The notes: a model not told the origin generated them from the sequence alone. A stretch of 50,055 bases of DNA from Jeotgalibacillus salarius (GCF_004405125.1 NZ_SORX01000014.1:1-50055), one strand, 5' to 3'; positions 8,506-17,237 are shown, counted from the stretch's first letter. Translations and numbers: made by a program.

Positions 8506-9595
8506 CGCGGTCATCAGTAAAATCAGCATGACGTTAAAAACGCCTTTTCACACGAGTCTCGGCACGGTATCTGAACGTGAGGGACTTATTATTGAGCTTT
8601 ATGACAATGAGGGTCTTTACGGTCTTGGAGAAGGAGTCGCTTTTTCTTCACCCTGGTACACAGAGGAAACAGTAGATTCTAGTTTTTCAATCATTCAACA
8701 GCATCTTTTGCCATTATTATTTGAAGAGGTAATTTCACACCCTGAAGATCTCGAGACAAGATTTACATCTGTCAGAGGAAATCCAATGTCCAAAGCTGCA
8801 CTGGACATGGCTGTATGGGATTTGTTCGCAAAACAGCAGAAGAAACCTTTGTTCGAGCTGATTGGTGGTTCGAGAACGCACGCACTAGCAGGTGTAGCGA
8901 TCGGATCTAAAGATTTGGATGACCTCTTAGCTAAGGCGGCATCAGCCGTTAAGCAGGGTTATAAACGGGTCAAGGTGAAAATACATCCAGGTTATGATTA
9001 CGAGCCACTTCGAGCCTTAAAGGAACACTTTCCTGACCTGGAGATTCTGGCCGATGCAAACTCAGCTTACAGTGGTTTTACAGATGATCTTTTAGCGTTG
9101 GATCAACTCGGTCTTCAAATGATTGAGCAGCCATTTTCACCGCAGGATCTTGCGCTGCATGCAGGAGTTCAGCGTGTGATGAATACAGCGATTTGTCTTG
9201 ATGAGAGTATTACGTCATATGAGACGGCAGTTAACGCGATCACTTTTAACAGTTGCAAGGCAATTAATATTAAAATTGGACGTGTTGGCGGGCTGACTGC
9301 AGCGAAGAAGATTCATGACTTGTGTATAGCGAATGATATACAGGTCTGGTGCGGCGGCATGCTTGAGTTTGGTGTTTCGAGGGCACATAATGTATCACTT
9401 TCACTGCTACCCGGTTTTACGATTCCTGGAGACTTATCTTCGTCGGACAGGTACTGGACGGAGGATATTACACTACCTGAACTGAAAGTGACTGATGGTC
9501 TTGTGAAACCATTCCAGGGAAGCGGAATAGGTGTGGAAATTAATAGAAAAAGACTGAACGAGGTTACACTTGAGCGGTTTGAATATAAAAAATAG
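8492..9595 (+). CDS. menC: o-succinylbenzoate synthase MenC
   Basis: An enolase-superfamily dehydratase that converts SHCHC to o-succinylbenzoate. The family residues are visible: VKVKIHPG (catalytic Lys), EILADANSAY (metal Asp), LDESI (metal Glu/Asp) and NIKIGRVGGL (second Lys). The length of 367 residues is typical of the Bacillus type, which often doubles as an N-acylamino-acid racemase-like protein. It begins inside the menE 3' end, after an AAGGAGA site, and closes the operon. Confidence 0.94.
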   Translation: MNLSNAVISKISMTLKTPFHTSLGTVSEREGLIIELYDNEGLYGLGEGVAFSSPWYTEETVDSSFSIIQQHLLPLLFEEVISHPEDLETRFTSVRGNPMSKAALDMAVWDLFAKQQKKPLFELIGGSRTHALAGVAIGSKDLDDLLAKAASAVKQGYKRVKVKIHPGYDYEPLRALKEHFPDLEILADANSAYSGFTDDLLALDQLGLQMIEQPFSPQDLALHAGVQRVMNTAICLDESITSYETAVNAITFNSCKAINIKIGRVGGLTAAKKIHDLCIANDIQVWCGGMLEFGVSRAHNVSLSLLPGFTIPGDLSSSDRYWTEDITLPELKVTDGLVKPFQGSGIGVEINRKRLNEVTLERFEYKK

Positions 9596-9625
9596 ACATT
9601 GTCGCGAAGACAATGTCTATTTTTA
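9592..9625. terminator. Terminator shared by menC and znuA
   Basis: A perfect 12-bp stem, ATAGACATTGTC/GACAATGTCTAT, with a 5-base loop overlaps the menC stop codon and is followed by TTTTTAA. It sits between convergent genes and can work in both directions. Confidence 0.85.
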
Positions 9626-9636
9626 AGAAGTAAGCA

Positions 9637-10791
9637 CTACTCGGCTCTCATAGCAGTTCTTAATGATTCAATATTCTTTTCCATTAGTGAGAAATAAGTT
9701 TCTTCATTTTGAAGATCTTCATCAGTTAGAACGGACAAATTGTGGAGCGGAAGTGTTTCTGCACCAATCTCACTCTGAATGACATCAGTCAGCTTAGATG
9801 AAACGTTCTGCTCAACCAGCAGATACTCAACATTTTGCGCAGCTGCAGATTCAATCAGTTCCGTTAACTCACGTTGAGATGGTTCGTCAGTCGTTGACAT
9901 GCCGGCAATGGCCTGTTGCTCAATGCCATATCGGCTTTCCCAATAACTAAAAGCTGCGTGGGAAACGAAAAATTGATTAATTTCAGCATCATGTGCGAGT
10001 TCTTCAAACTGATGATCCAATTCATCCAGCTGTTCAATCAGACTTTCATAATTCTCTGTGAAATATGCTTCCTGATCGGGCATTTCTTCAATCAATGTAT
10101 CTTTCACAGTCTCAGCAAGTGACTGGGAGAGCACTGGATCCAGCCATACATGCGGATCTGTATCACCGTGATCATGCCCTTCATGCCCTTCTTCGGTTGC
10201 GTGCTCGTCTTCTTCGTGAGCATGTTCTTCTTCATCTTCATGAGCGTGCTCATCTTCCTCGTGAGCATGTTCTTCTTCATCTTCATGAGCGTGCTCATCT
10301 TCCTCGTGAGCGTGTTCTTCTTCATCTTCATGAGCATTCTCGTCTTCCTCGTGAGCATGTTCTTCTTCATCTTCGTGGGCGTGCTCATCTTCCTCGTGAG
10401 CATGTTCTTCATGCCCTCCAGCCTCAAGTTCTTCATCTGAAATTGCATCAGCTGCAGCAACCATATTCAGATCTTCACTTTGCAGAACATCTTTTGCATT
10501 TTCAACAAAGCCTTCAAGTCCAAGACCAATGTAAAAGAAGACGTCACCTTCAGCAAGATCGATCATATCTCTTTGTGACGGTTCAAATGTATGTTCATCA
10601 GAGCCGGGCGGGTAGATTGTCTCAACAGATACAAACTCTCCGCCAATTTCTTCTGCAAAATATTGAAGTGGATATACAGTCGTATATACTTCAAGTGCAT
10701 CTTCATTGCTGGATTCATTTGATCCTGTATTACAGCCTGCAAGTATCCATGGGGCTACAGCAGCTAACATTAAAAGTGATTTTTTCTTCAT
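9637..10791 (-). CDS. znuA: Zinc ABC transporter substrate-binding lipoprotein ZnuA/AdcA-type, with expanded His-rich loop
   Basis: A cluster A-I metal-binding lipoprotein. The signal peptide has the lipobox LAGC (Cys near residue 19). Metal ligands fit zinc specificity: His in PGSDEHTFEPSQRD, His in DTDPHVWLDP, His in FVSHAAFSYW, and a late acidic position (VEQN). The charged loop between the first two ligands is expanded by near-identical 15-residue units of His, Glu, Asp and Ala (about residues 127-197). No permease or ATPase gene is next to it, so it must partner with proteins encoded elsewhere. A Zur-box-like site lies upstream, and GAGGTG precedes the ATG. Confidence 0.92.
   Translation of the reverse strand: MKKKSLLMLAAVAPWILAGCNTGSNESSNEDALEVYTTVYPLQYFAEEIGGEFVSVETIYPPGSDEHTFEPSQRDMIDLAEGDVFFYIGLGLEGFVENAKDVLQSEDLNMVAAADAISDEELEAGGHEEHAHEEDEHAHEDEEEHAHEEDENAHEDEEEHAHEEDEHAHEDEEEHAHEEDEHAHEDEEEHAHEEDEHATEEGHEGHDHGDTDPHVWLDPVLSQSLAETVKDTLIEEMPDQEAYFTENYESLIEQLDELDHQFEELAHDAEINQFFVSHAAFSYWESRYGIEQQAIAGMSTTDEPSQRELTELIESAAAQNVEYLLVEQNVSSKLTDVIQSEIGAETLPLHNLSVLTDEDLQNEETYFSLMEKNIESLRTAMRAE
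10201..10415 (-). repeat. 45-bp tandem repeat inside znuA
   Basis: The segment beginning GTGAGC-TGTTCTTC recurs at 10216, 10261, 10306, 10351 and 10396, an exact 45-base period. It encodes 15-residue units of the type HAHEEDE-HAHEDEEE. Copies differ by only a few bases, so the expansion looks recent. The repeat also creates long spurious open frames on both strands. Confidence 0.95.
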
Positions 10792-10808
10792 GGTGCACCT
10801 CTTGTAAA

Positions 10809-10823
10809 TAGTAATAATTACGA
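10809..10823. promoter_or_regulatory. Zur box upstream of znuA
   Basis: TAGTAATAATTACGA matches the Firmicute Zur operator TCGTAATNATTACGA at 14 of 15 positions, 18 bases upstream of the znuA start. On the minus strand it lies between a TTGAGT and a TACTAT that could be -35 and -10 elements, so bound Zur would block transcription in zinc-replete cells. Confidence 0.8.
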
Positions 10824-10879
10824 TTTGTGACTCAACAATCGTTACTTTACTATGAAATTAAAAAGAATGCAAGAGGAAA

Positions 10880-10906
10880 CCGTCAGGAATTTTTTCTTCC
10901 TGACGG
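10880..10906 (-). terminator. Terminator hairpin at the yidD 3' end
   Basis: CCGTCAGGAA pairs with TTCCTGACGG across a short A/T loop. On the minus strand it is followed by TTTCC. It overlaps the last yidD codons. Confidence 0.65.
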
Positions 10907-11122
10907 CCATTGATCCGGTACGTGATCTACTCCACCCGGGTGAAGGGGCTGGCATTTTAAAATTCTTATCAGTGTCATAAGACCACCTTTAAGAGCGCCA
11001 TGTTTCTGTATGGCCTCTAATCCATATTGCGAACAGGTAGGATAAAATCGGCAGCTTGGGGGTGTTAATGGAGAGATTCCTTTTTGGTAAAATCGTATCA
11101 TTGCAAGCATTATTTTTTTCAT
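10883..11122 (-). CDS. yidD: Membrane protein insertion efficiency factor YidD
   Basis: A 79-residue protein of the YidD family (YtjA in B. subtilis), which assists YidC/Sec membrane-protein insertion. The signature is clear: [28 protein letters not shown] followed by [14 protein letters not shown], including the conserved cysteines. A short amphipathic N-terminal helix ([13 protein letters not shown]) precedes it. The gene lies alone between znuA and dps. Confidence 0.95.
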   Translation of the reverse strand: MKKIMLAMIRFYQKGISPLTPPSCRFYPTCSQYGLEAIQKHGALKGGLMTLIRILKCQPLHPGGVDHVPDQWPSGRKNS

Positions 11123-11194
11123 GTTGTGTCACCTCTGAGTTATTCATTTCAGTTTAGCATGAGTTTGTTCACACATACTTAATAATGCTCACAC

Positions 11195-11219
11195 GTTTAG
11201 ATTTATTAGGTAGTGGTAA
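11195..11219 (+). promoter_or_regulatory. Possible SigB-type promoter of dps
   Basis: GTTTAG (11195-11200) is followed, after 13 bases, by TGGTAA (11214-11219), approximating GTTTAA-N12-14-GGGTAT. It is about 45 bases before the dps start. Dps is a SigB-controlled stress protein in B. subtilis, which supports the call, but the -10 is not a full match. Confidence 0.45.
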
Positions 11220-11262
11220 AAAATAAGAGAGAAGAAAAACGAATTGAAAGGATGAATGTAAG

Positions 11263-11709
11263 ATGAGTGCAAATCCAGAATTAGTTCAAAACGTGAACAA
11301 ACAAATTGCGAGCTGGACGGTGTTATACACGAAGCTACATAACTACCATTGGTATGTTAAAGGACATCAGTTCTTTACGCTTCATGAGAAATTTGAAGAG
11401 CTTTACAATGAAGCAGGGGTCAACATTGATGAGCTGGCTGAAAGACTGTTAGCGTTAAAAGGTGAGCCTGTTGCAACGCTGAAAGAATCTCTGGAACTTT
11501 CTCTAGTGGAAGAAGCAAGAGGCGGTGAGACTGCTGACCAGATGGTGGAAACGCTTAATGGAGACTTCGAAATCTTAATGAATGACCTCAGATCAGGCAT
11601 GAGTCTTGCTCAGAAAGATGATGATGAAATGACGAGTGACATGCTGCTGTCTATTCATCAAAGCCTTGAAAAACACGCCTGGATGCTGCGTTCATTTCTT
11701 GGTCAATAA
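11263..11709 (+). CDS. dps: Dps-family DNA-protecting ferritin-like protein
   Basis: A 148-residue Dps that oxidises and stores iron and shields DNA during stress. The inter-subunit ferroxidase motif is intact: LHNYHWYVKGHQFFTLHEKFEELY near residues 25-50, followed by the second-helix motif NIDELAERLLAL. A ribosome site (AAAGGA) lies upstream of the ATG. It corresponds to B. subtilis dps (ytkB). Confidence 0.95.
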   Translation: MSANPELVQNVNKQIASWTVLYTKLHNYHWYVKGHQFFTLHEKFEELYNEAGVNIDELAERLLALKGEPVATLKESLELSLVEEARGGETADQMVETLNGDFEILMNDLRSGMSLAQKDDDEMTSDMLLSIHQSLEKHAWMLRSFLGQ

Positions 11710-11758
11710 CGTATAAGCAATCAATTTCATTGTTCATCAACGATGGATCTGAATGATA

Positions 11759-11796
11759 AAAAACGCACTCTCCAATTTGGACAGTGCGTTTTTTTA
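11759..11796. terminator. Bidirectional terminator between dps and the next convergent gene
   Basis: AAAACGCACT pairs with AGTGCGTTTT around an inner TCC/GGA stem, with T runs on both strands. Confidence 0.85.
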
Positions 11797-11821
11797 GATA
11801 TGTAATGACTGACAAGAGCTG

Positions 11822-12055
11822 CTAATGATAAAAAGGTCTCGTATCTTCCATTTGTTCGAGTCGTCCCTTGAGTGATTCAACTATGTACAGGCGTATAAAA
11901 TAAGCGAGCTCTTCTTCTGATAGCTCTTTTACCATATCAAACAGTTCTGATTGATCTAATTGCTCTAGAATTGTAAATGCAATCATGTCGAGATCTTCCT
12001 GACTGCCCCGGATTTTACCTTTATACATTTCAAAAATTTCGTCTACCAGCTTCAT
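11822..12055 (-). CDS. Small conserved protein, DUF6154-like
   Basis: A 77-residue acidic, helical protein with no cysteines and no membrane segment. The sequence (KLVDEIFEMYKGKI, then AFTILEQLDQSELFDMVKELSEEEL and LYIVESLKGRLEQ) resembles short Bacillales proteins I recall as DUF6154; this is from memory. A strong AAAGGAGG site precedes the ATG. It is transcribed divergently from the next small gene. The function is unknown. Confidence 0.75.
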   Translation of the reverse strand: MKLVDEIFEMYKGKIRGSQEDLDMIAFTILEQLDQSELFDMVKELSEEELAYFIRLYIVESLKGRLEQMEDTRPFYH

Positions 12056-12187
12056 TTTGCCGTCCTCCTTTCAAAATGTGCAGGATGTCCGTAGTTCTCA
12101 GGTCTCATTACCACTATACCCAGAGAGTTCGTTTTTAATCATGAATATTCTGGTTGATGGACATACTCTTAACAGAGGAGTGGTGAA

Positions 12188-12538
12188 ATGGATCAAAAAA
12201 ATACGTATTATGTTTCTGTTGCGCGACGCGAGATACTTAGAAGTGGTACAGATTCGCCTTACGAATTTGTCGTAAATGCCACGGATGATGAAATTACAAA
12301 ATTGAGGATCTTATTTGACAGGAATGAAGAAAGTGAAATGGAAGGGTTCTTGATCGGACAAATGCCATCAGTTCCTTATCATGTAGATGGACCTAACCAG
12401 GAATCAGATAATTTACTGATTAAAATTTACAAATTAATCGGTGAAATTGGAGACGACGAGGCACGTAATCATATCGTTACGATGGGGATTAAGCCTCCCA
12501 CTGAAGATAATCCATTTATTGACAGGGAGCATGAATAG
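12188..12538 (+). CDS. Conserved small protein of unknown function
   Basis: A 116-residue soluble protein beginning MDQKNTYYVSVARREILRSG, with a central ATDDEITKLRILFDRN segment and a C-terminal GDDEARNHIVTMGI segment. I recall related Bacillales proteins at this locus but no demonstrated function, and I see no catalytic motif. GAGGAGTGGTGAA precedes the ATG. It forms a divergent pair with the DUF6154-like gene. Confidence 0.75.
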   Translation: MDQKNTYYVSVARREILRSGTDSPYEFVVNATDDEITKLRILFDRNEESEMEGFLIGQMPSVPYHVDGPNQESDNLLIKIYKLIGEIGDDEARNHIVTMGIKPPTEDNPFIDREHE

Positions 12539-12580
12539 GTTTATAAGGTTGGGACAAAATGTCTCAGCCTTATAAATCGT

Positions 12581-12702
12581 TTCGCTGCGCTTCAGACGGA
12601 CGCTTTCCGCAGGGCCGGCGCTGAGCCTCCTCGGGCTTTGCCCTGCGGGGTCTCAGCTGTCCGGCTTCTCCTGCTGGAGTCGCCGCCTTACGCTCCGCTA
12701 CA
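12581..12702 (-). repeat. Intergenic GC-rich hairpin element, copy 2
   Basis: The block order GGACGCTTTCCGC, GGCGCTGAGCCTCCTCGG, CGGGGTCTCAG, GGAGTCGCCGCCTT is the reverse complement of the copies at 32373, 36949 and 40261. It lies downstream of two convergent genes. An imperfect hairpin, TTATAAGGTTGGGACA/TGTCTCAGCCTTATAA, at 12541-12574 precedes it. Confidence 0.85.
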
Positions 12703-12771
12703 CTAAATTCTTATACAGAAGTTGTTTTATGCAGGGGAATTTATCATTTGTAACAGCTTCTTCTTTTTGAC

Positions 12772-13629
12772 TTACATACTTATTTCTTCGGCAGAATCGA
12801 TGACTTCCTGAGGAACAGTAATTTCATCAATTGCGTTATAATCAGTATAGTCGGATTCTAAATTTTGTTCGATTTTCATGGATTGTTCGGCAAAATTCAT
12901 GTTCATTGTCATATCAAGATCCAGTGATTCGATAAGAAAGCTTTCTTTATCTAAAGTAATGACATACAATACATCTTCAAAAGTTGTGTCTTTGAATAGA
13001 GTTTCAGCAGGGATACCGAGTCCGAGATCAGGCATTAACTCTCCTGTCTGCTCGATCAGCATGTCGCTAAACTTTTCTCCTGAAGCATTCAGCGTTAAAA
13101 TAAAGCTGTCATCGTTCTGTTCAAAAGTGAAGTCTTCAATATATGCTTCCAGGTTTTCGAGTTCACTGCCTGGATTTGATTGTGAATGACTCATCTGGAT
13201 GAGTTGATCAGACATTTCAGCAGGCATCTTCAGCCACTGAGATGACGCAGGGTCCTGCATATAAAATCCATCTTCTGTCATATAAGATTCTACCGTAAAG
13301 CTTTGGTTCGGTGCTTCAGTTCCTTCGCCGCCTGACATTTCGGTCGTGTTCACCTGGTGTAAAGTGAGCGGATTACTTACAACAGTCATGTCAATCTCAG
13401 ACGTTGTATGAATGGTTTCATCTTCACTGCCCATTATCACTGCCTGGTTAAGTATTGCGGAGGATTTCACACTCTCAATTTCGTTGTTTTTTTCCAGTGC
13501 CATGCTGTAAACTTCTTCAAGCGTCATTGATGAAGTGTCTTTACTGCCTTCAGCAGGTTCAGCAGTTTCAGTACACGCTGCAAGGGTTAAAGTTAAAGCA
13601 GCAGTTGAAAGAAGTAATGATTTTTTCAT
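12772..13629 (-). CDS. Putative lipoprotein, DUF6612/LppX-like
   Basis: A 285-residue secreted lipoprotein. The signal peptide MKKSLLLSTAALTLTLAAC ends in lipobox LAAC. The ATG at 13629 is used because AGGAGATGATC directly precedes it; further upstream in-frame starts would hide the signal peptide. The mature part is acidic and beta-rich, with phrases like TSEIDMTVVSNPLTLHQVN, FYMQDPASSQWLKMP and MNMNFAEQSMKIEQNLESDY, which resemble the Gram-positive DUF6612 (LolA/LppX-like) proteins. Its ligand is unknown. It is divergent from ytkD. Confidence 0.75.
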   Translation of the reverse strand: MKKSLLLSTAALTLTLAACTETAEPAEGSKDTSSMTLEEVYSMALEKNNEIESVKSSAILNQAVIMGSEDETIHTTSEIDMTVVSNPLTLHQVNTTEMSGGEGTEAPNQSFTVESYMTEDGFYMQDPASSQWLKMPAEMSDQLIQMSHSQSNPGSELENLEAYIEDFTFEQNDDSFILTLNASGEKFSDMLIEQTGELMPDLGLGIPAETLFKDTTFEDVLYVITLDKESFLIESLDLDMTMNMNFAEQSMKIEQNLESDYTDYNAIDEITVPQEVIDSAEEISM

Positions 13630-13717
13630 TTGATCATCTCCTATATGTGAGGTTCTTACTAAAAGGTACGGTTCACAAGTCAAAAAGTTTCAATTATCTG
13701 AAAGCAGGTGTCAATAT

Positions 13718-14203
13718 ATGTATCAATTCAAAGACGATAATGGTTATTCAGTTACATATTCGCATCAGATGAATCCCTTCTCGCAAGCGCCTGCTCATGT
13801 ATTCATATTAACACGCTTTAACAAACAGTGGGTTCTCACGAAACATAAAAAAAGAGGTTACGAATTTCCTGGTGGGAAAATTGAAACAGGTGAATCACCA
13901 GAAGAAGCTGCAGGCAGAGAAGTGATGGAAGAACTGGGCGGTCAGGTTGGAGAGCTGATCTATATTGGACAGTATAAAGTAGATGTAGATCCTGTCATTA
14001 TTAAGAACGTATATTATACAGAACTTACCTCTCTCACTCCAAAACATGATTATCATGAAACGGAAGGTCCGATCATGGTTGCAGGAGACATTTTAGCAAA
14101 ACGTTTTGATGATCAATTCAGTTTTATTATGAAAGACAATACAGTGAGATTTTCTATTGAATATATACTAAAAGACATTAAGGGAGTGGAAGGAATTGGG
14201 TGA
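13718..14203 (+). CDS. ytkD: Nudix hydrolase YtkD
   Basis: A 161-residue Nudix enzyme. The box GGKIETGESPEEAAGREVMEELGG, near residues 52-75, satisfies GX5EX7REUXEEXGU. B. subtilis YtkD hydrolyses oxidised nucleotides (8-oxo-dGTP) and can act on RNA 5' ends, and is a stress gene; the assignment here rests on sequence style and synteny with dps. It overlaps ytmA by 8 bases. Confidence 0.9.
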   Translation: MYQFKDDNGYSVTYSHQMNPFSQAPAHVFILTRFNKQWVLTKHKKRGYEFPGGKIETGESPEEAAGREVMEELGGQVGELIYIGQYKVDVDPVIIKNVYYTELTSLTPKHDYHETEGPIMVAGDILAKRFDDQFSFIMKDNTVRFSIEYILKDIKGVEGIG

Positions 14204-14984
14204 AAATGGCCAAGTGATTCACAAATATCTTTATCCCTCACCGAACCCGCACATCATCATGCATGAAGTGCTTTATTGGTCTGAAGGACTTAAAGTGAAG
14301 GGGTTACTGGCAGAACCGGTTAAAAAGGGAAGTTATGATGGATTTTTGTATTTAAGGGGCGGTATCAAAGGAATTGGTATGGTCAGACCTTCAAGAATTG
14401 CACAGTTTGCTGCACAGGGGTTCATCGTTTTTGCTCCTTATTACAGAGGAAACAGAGGAGGAGAGGGAAACGAGGATTTTGCAGGAGATGATCGCATGGA
14501 CGCTGTAAATGGGAATATCATTCTCCGCAGACATTCTTCATTTTCAGGACATCTTCACGTTTTTGGTTTTTCAAGAGGCGGTGTAATGGCGCTGCTTGTA
14601 GGTATGGAAGACCCTGGGACGTCATCTGTTGTGACCTGGAACGGGGTCTCAGATATGGTGCTGACATATGAAGAACGAAAAGATATGAGAAGAATGATGA
14701 AAAGGGTGATAGGAGGTTCTCCAACTAAAGTGCCTGATTCTTATGCATGGCGTACACCGCTGAATGAGATAGAAAAAATGAATTGTCCGGTACTGATTAT
14801 ACATGGTGAGCGTGATGAGCATGTTTCTGCGGAACATGCCTACCAGTTGGAGCGTAAGTTGAAGGAACATCAAAAACCTGTAGAAAGCTGGTATTATGCT
14901 TCATATGATCACGTATTTCCGCCACTCGAAAATATTGCAACCGTCAAGCGGCTGACAGACTGGATGAAAAAACAAAGGAGCTGA
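14196..14984 (+). CDS. ytmA: Alpha/beta hydrolase YtmA (S9 prolyl-oligopeptidase-like)
   Basis: A 262-residue alpha/beta hydrolase with an intact triad: Ser in GFSRGG near residue 125, Asp in IHGERDEHV near residue 210, and His in YDHVFPP near the C-terminus. It starts with TTG at 14196 after GGAGTGGAAGG and overlaps ytkD by 8 bases, so it is co-translated with the Nudix enzyme. Substrate unknown. Confidence 0.85.
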   Translation: MGENGQVIHKYLYPSPNPHIIMHEVLYWSEGLKVKGLLAEPVKKGSYDGFLYLRGGIKGIGMVRPSRIAQFAAQGFIVFAPYYRGNRGGEGNEDFAGDDRMDAVNGNIILRRHSSFSGHLHVFGFSRGGVMALLVGMEDPGTSSVVTWNGVSDMVLTYEERKDMRRMMKRVIGGSPTKVPDSYAWRTPLNEIEKMNCPVLIIHGERDEHVSAEHAYQLERKLKEHQKPVESWYYASYDHVFPPLENIATVKRLTDWMKKQRS

Positions 14985-14989
14985 ATGTA

Positions 14990-15232
14990 ATGGGAATGCC
15001 ATTAGAATTGAACACAATGATCGTTACTAAAGGAAGAGAAGAGAGAATAGAAAATAACTTCTTTAAACTTGAAAAGGATGAGTACAGATTATACCCGATG
15101 CATATTCCACTGGAAGTGAAAAATTCGATTTCGGGTGAAATTCGTGGGATCGCAGAAATATATAAGCTTGAGTGGAGCGATCAGAAAACATTGATTTATT
15201 TTGAACTAAAATCTCTTGAGTCTACAAATTAA
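14990..15232 (+). CDS. ytmB: Small conserved protein YtmB (DUF2584-like)
   Basis: An 80-residue soluble protein with no cysteine cluster or membrane segment. It matches by size and position B. subtilis YtmB, directly downstream of ytmA. It is preceded by AAAGGAG with an ATG at 14990 (a second ATG lies at residue 3). It is the last gene of the ytkD-ytmA-ytmB unit. Function unknown. Confidence 0.8.
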   Translation: MGMPLELNTMIVTKGREERIENNFFKLEKDEYRLYPMHIPLEVKNSISGEIRGIAEIYKLEWSDQKTLIYFELKSLESTN

Positions 15233-15267
15233 AACGCGTAGCGGCATTATGCCGTTACGCGTTTTTA
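15231..15267. terminator. Bidirectional terminator between ytmB and pckA
   Basis: AAAACGCGTAGCGGCAT pairs with ATGCCGTTACGCGTTTT with one G-U-type mismatch. It is flanked by A and T runs and overlaps the ytmB stop codon. Confidence 0.9.
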
Positions 15268-15271
15268 TCAG

Positions 15272-16864
15272 TTAAACAATCGGTCCGCCAAGACGGGCGA
15301 TACGTTCATCTACACTGTTGAATTTTTTAAAGTTCTCTTTAAATTTCATCGCCAGATCCATTGCTTTCTCTTCATAATCGCGCTCATTCTTCCAGGCAAA
15401 CCGGGGCTGAAGTACATCGTCTGGAACACCGGGAACATGAATCGGTGTTTCAAGTCCGAAAAGACCATTTTTAGCAGTCTCTGTGTTTGCAAGTTCACCA
15501 TGTAACGCAGCTCTGACCATTGCTCTTGTATAAGTAAGTTTCATGCGTGAACCTGTGCCATATGCGCCACCAGTCCAGCCCGTATTGACTAAGTATACTT
15601 CAGCTTCATGTTCTTCGAGCTTTTTGCCAAGCATTTCAGCATAAACGGTCGGCTCTAAAGGCAGAAAAGGTGAGCCGAAGCAGGTAGAGAATGTTGCCTC
15701 AGGTTCAGTGATTCCACGCTCAGTTCCAGCCAGTTTTGATGTGTATCCGCTTAAGAAGTGGTACATCGCCTGTTCCTTCGTCAGCTTTGAAATTGGAGGG
15801 AGTACGCCGAATGCGTCTGCAGTCAAAAATACAATTGTATTCGGATGGCCGGCTCTGCTTGGTTCTACGATGTTATCCATCGCCTGAAGCGGGTAGGCAG
15901 CACGCGTATTCTCAGTTAATGATGCGTCATCATAATCTGCTTCATGTGAATCTGCATCTAGCATGACATTTTCAAGAACTGAACCAAATCGGATGGCATC
16001 GAAGATTTGCGGTTCTTTTTCCCGTGAAAGGTTAATGCACTTTGCATAGCATCCACCTTCAATATTGAAGACACCATTATCCGACCAGCCGTGCTCATCA
16101 TCACCAATCAGTTTGCGGTCGGGATCTGCAGAAAGGGTTGTTTTACCTGTTCCTGAAAGGCCGAAGAACAGCGCAACATCACCTTCAGCTCCGACATTCG
16201 AAGAGCAGTGCATTGGTAAGATATCGTTTTGGGGCAGCAGGTAGTTCATAACAGAGAAAATGGATTTCTTCATTTCACCCGCATATTCTGTACCACCAAT
16301 TAAGATTGTGCGCTGTTCAAATGACACGATAATAAATGTTTCAGATCTTGTACCATCTGTTTCAGGATCGGCTTTTAATGAAGGAGCTGATAGAATTGTA
16401 AAAGGAGCTTCATTTTGGCTGGTCCACTTTTCACCTTTTTCAGGTCTGATGAAGAGCTGATGTGCAAAAAGATTGTGCCAGGCACGCTCGTTCACTACAC
16501 GAATCGGGAGGCGGGAAGAAGCATCAGCTCCTGCAAACCCTTCAAATACAAATAATTCTTCTTTATCACTTAGATGATTCAGCACTTTCGTATATAAACG
16601 GTCAAATGATTCCTCAGAAATCGGCTGATTGACTTTACCCCAGTCAATTTTGTCGCTTACTGAAGGCTCATCCACAATAAATTTGTCTTTGGGTGAGCGT
16701 CCGGTATAAGTACCAGTTTCAGCTCTGACTGAACCAGTAGAAGTTAAAGTACCTTCTTCTCTCATTAATACTTTCTCAACAAGTTGAGGTACAGACAGGT
16801 TCGTATTTACGCGTTCACTCATTAATAATTCATTTAGTTCTGAAGTGTTTCGGATTGTTGTCAT
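15272..16864 (-). CDS. pckA: ATP-dependent phosphoenolpyruvate carboxykinase
   Basis: A gluconeogenic enzyme that converts oxaloacetate and ATP to PEP. Motifs are [16 protein letters not shown] (P-loop, about residue 235), [21 protein letters not shown] and [16 protein letters not shown] set the start at ATG 16864, preceded by GGTGGGAGATAAC, giving 530 residues; the in-frame GTG four codons upstream has no ribosome site. It is divergent from metK, as in B. subtilis. Confidence 0.97.
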   Translation of the reverse strand: MTTIRNTSELNELLMSERVNTNLSVPQLVEKVLMREEGTLTSTGSVRAETGTYTGRSPKDKFIVDEPSVSDKIDWGKVNQPISEESFDRLYTKVLNHLSDKEELFVFEGFAGADASSRLPIRVVNERAWHNLFAHQLFIRPEKGEKWTSQNEAPFTILSAPSLKADPETDGTRSETFIIVSFEQRTILIGGTEYAGEMKKSIFSVMNYLLPQNDILPMHCSSNVGAEGDVALFFGLSGTGKTTLSADPDRKLIGDDEHGWSDNGVFNIEGGCYAKCINLSREKEPQIFDAIRFGSVLENVMLDADSHEADYDDASLTENTRAAYPLQAMDNIVEPSRAGHPNTIVFLTADAFGVLPPISKLTKEQAMYHFLSGYTSKLAGTERGITEPEATFSTCFGSPFLPLEPTVYAEMLGKKLEEHEAEVYLVNTGWTGGAYGTGSRMKLTYTRAMVRAALHGELANTETAKNGLFGLETPIHVPGVPDDVLQPRFAWKNERDYEEKAMDLAMKFKENFKKFNSVDERIARLGGPIV

Positions 16865-16984
16865 GTTATCTCCCACCTTTTCACTAAGTCATTCACCTTT
16901 GTTCGAAATTAGTATAACACATTCAAATCAATAGTCTATACTAATAGGACATTTCGTCAAAAATTCTTATTTAGCATCTTATGA

Positions 16985-17013
16985 TTGACATTAGGCATTC
17001 ATTTACGTATGAT
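16985..17013 (+). promoter_or_regulatory. SigA promoter of metK
   Basis: A perfect TTGACA (16985-16990), a 17-base spacer and TATGAT (17008-17013) lie about 10 bases before the start of the riboswitch fold. Confidence 0.85.
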
Positions 17014-17029
17014 TATTTTTTGAACGGAT

Positions 17030-17176
17030 ACTCTTATCCCGAGCTGGTGGAGGGACAGGCCCTATGAAACCCAGCAACCTGCTCCGCAAAAAAAAGCATG
17101 ATGCTTTTGCGGTCCAACAACTTGGAGCGAAGGTGCTAACCTGGAGCAAGACACATGTCTTGAACGATAAGAGTGA
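17030..17176 (+). promoter_or_regulatory. SAM-I (S-box) riboswitch of metK
   Basis: The aptamer starts with CTCTTATC and GGTGGAGGGACAGGCCC, then TATGAAACCCAGCAACC, then GGTGCTAACCTGGAGC, and closes P1 with GATAAGAG. The P3 arm, with GCAAAA-TTTTGC pairing, is visible in the centre. S-adenosylmethionine binding should promote formation of the terminator just downstream and repress metK. Confidence 0.96.
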
Positions 17177-17193
17177 AAGGCGAACTGATTATT

Positions 17194-17237
17194 GAACCTT
17201 TCCTCGATGCTCCAATGGGGAAAGGTTTCTTTTATTT
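17194..17237 (+). terminator. SAM-riboswitch expression-platform terminator
   Basis: AACCTTTCC pairs with GGAAAGGTT and is followed by CTTTTATTTTT. GATGCTCC in its loop side can pair with GGAGC of the aptamer as an antiterminator. Confidence 0.88.

Noticed and set aside
10065-10811. Long open frames antisense or out of frame across znuA
   Set aside because: They are produced by the 45-bp repeat and its biased composition; they encode low-complexity Leu/His/Phe or Met/Lys-rich strings and lack ribosome sites.
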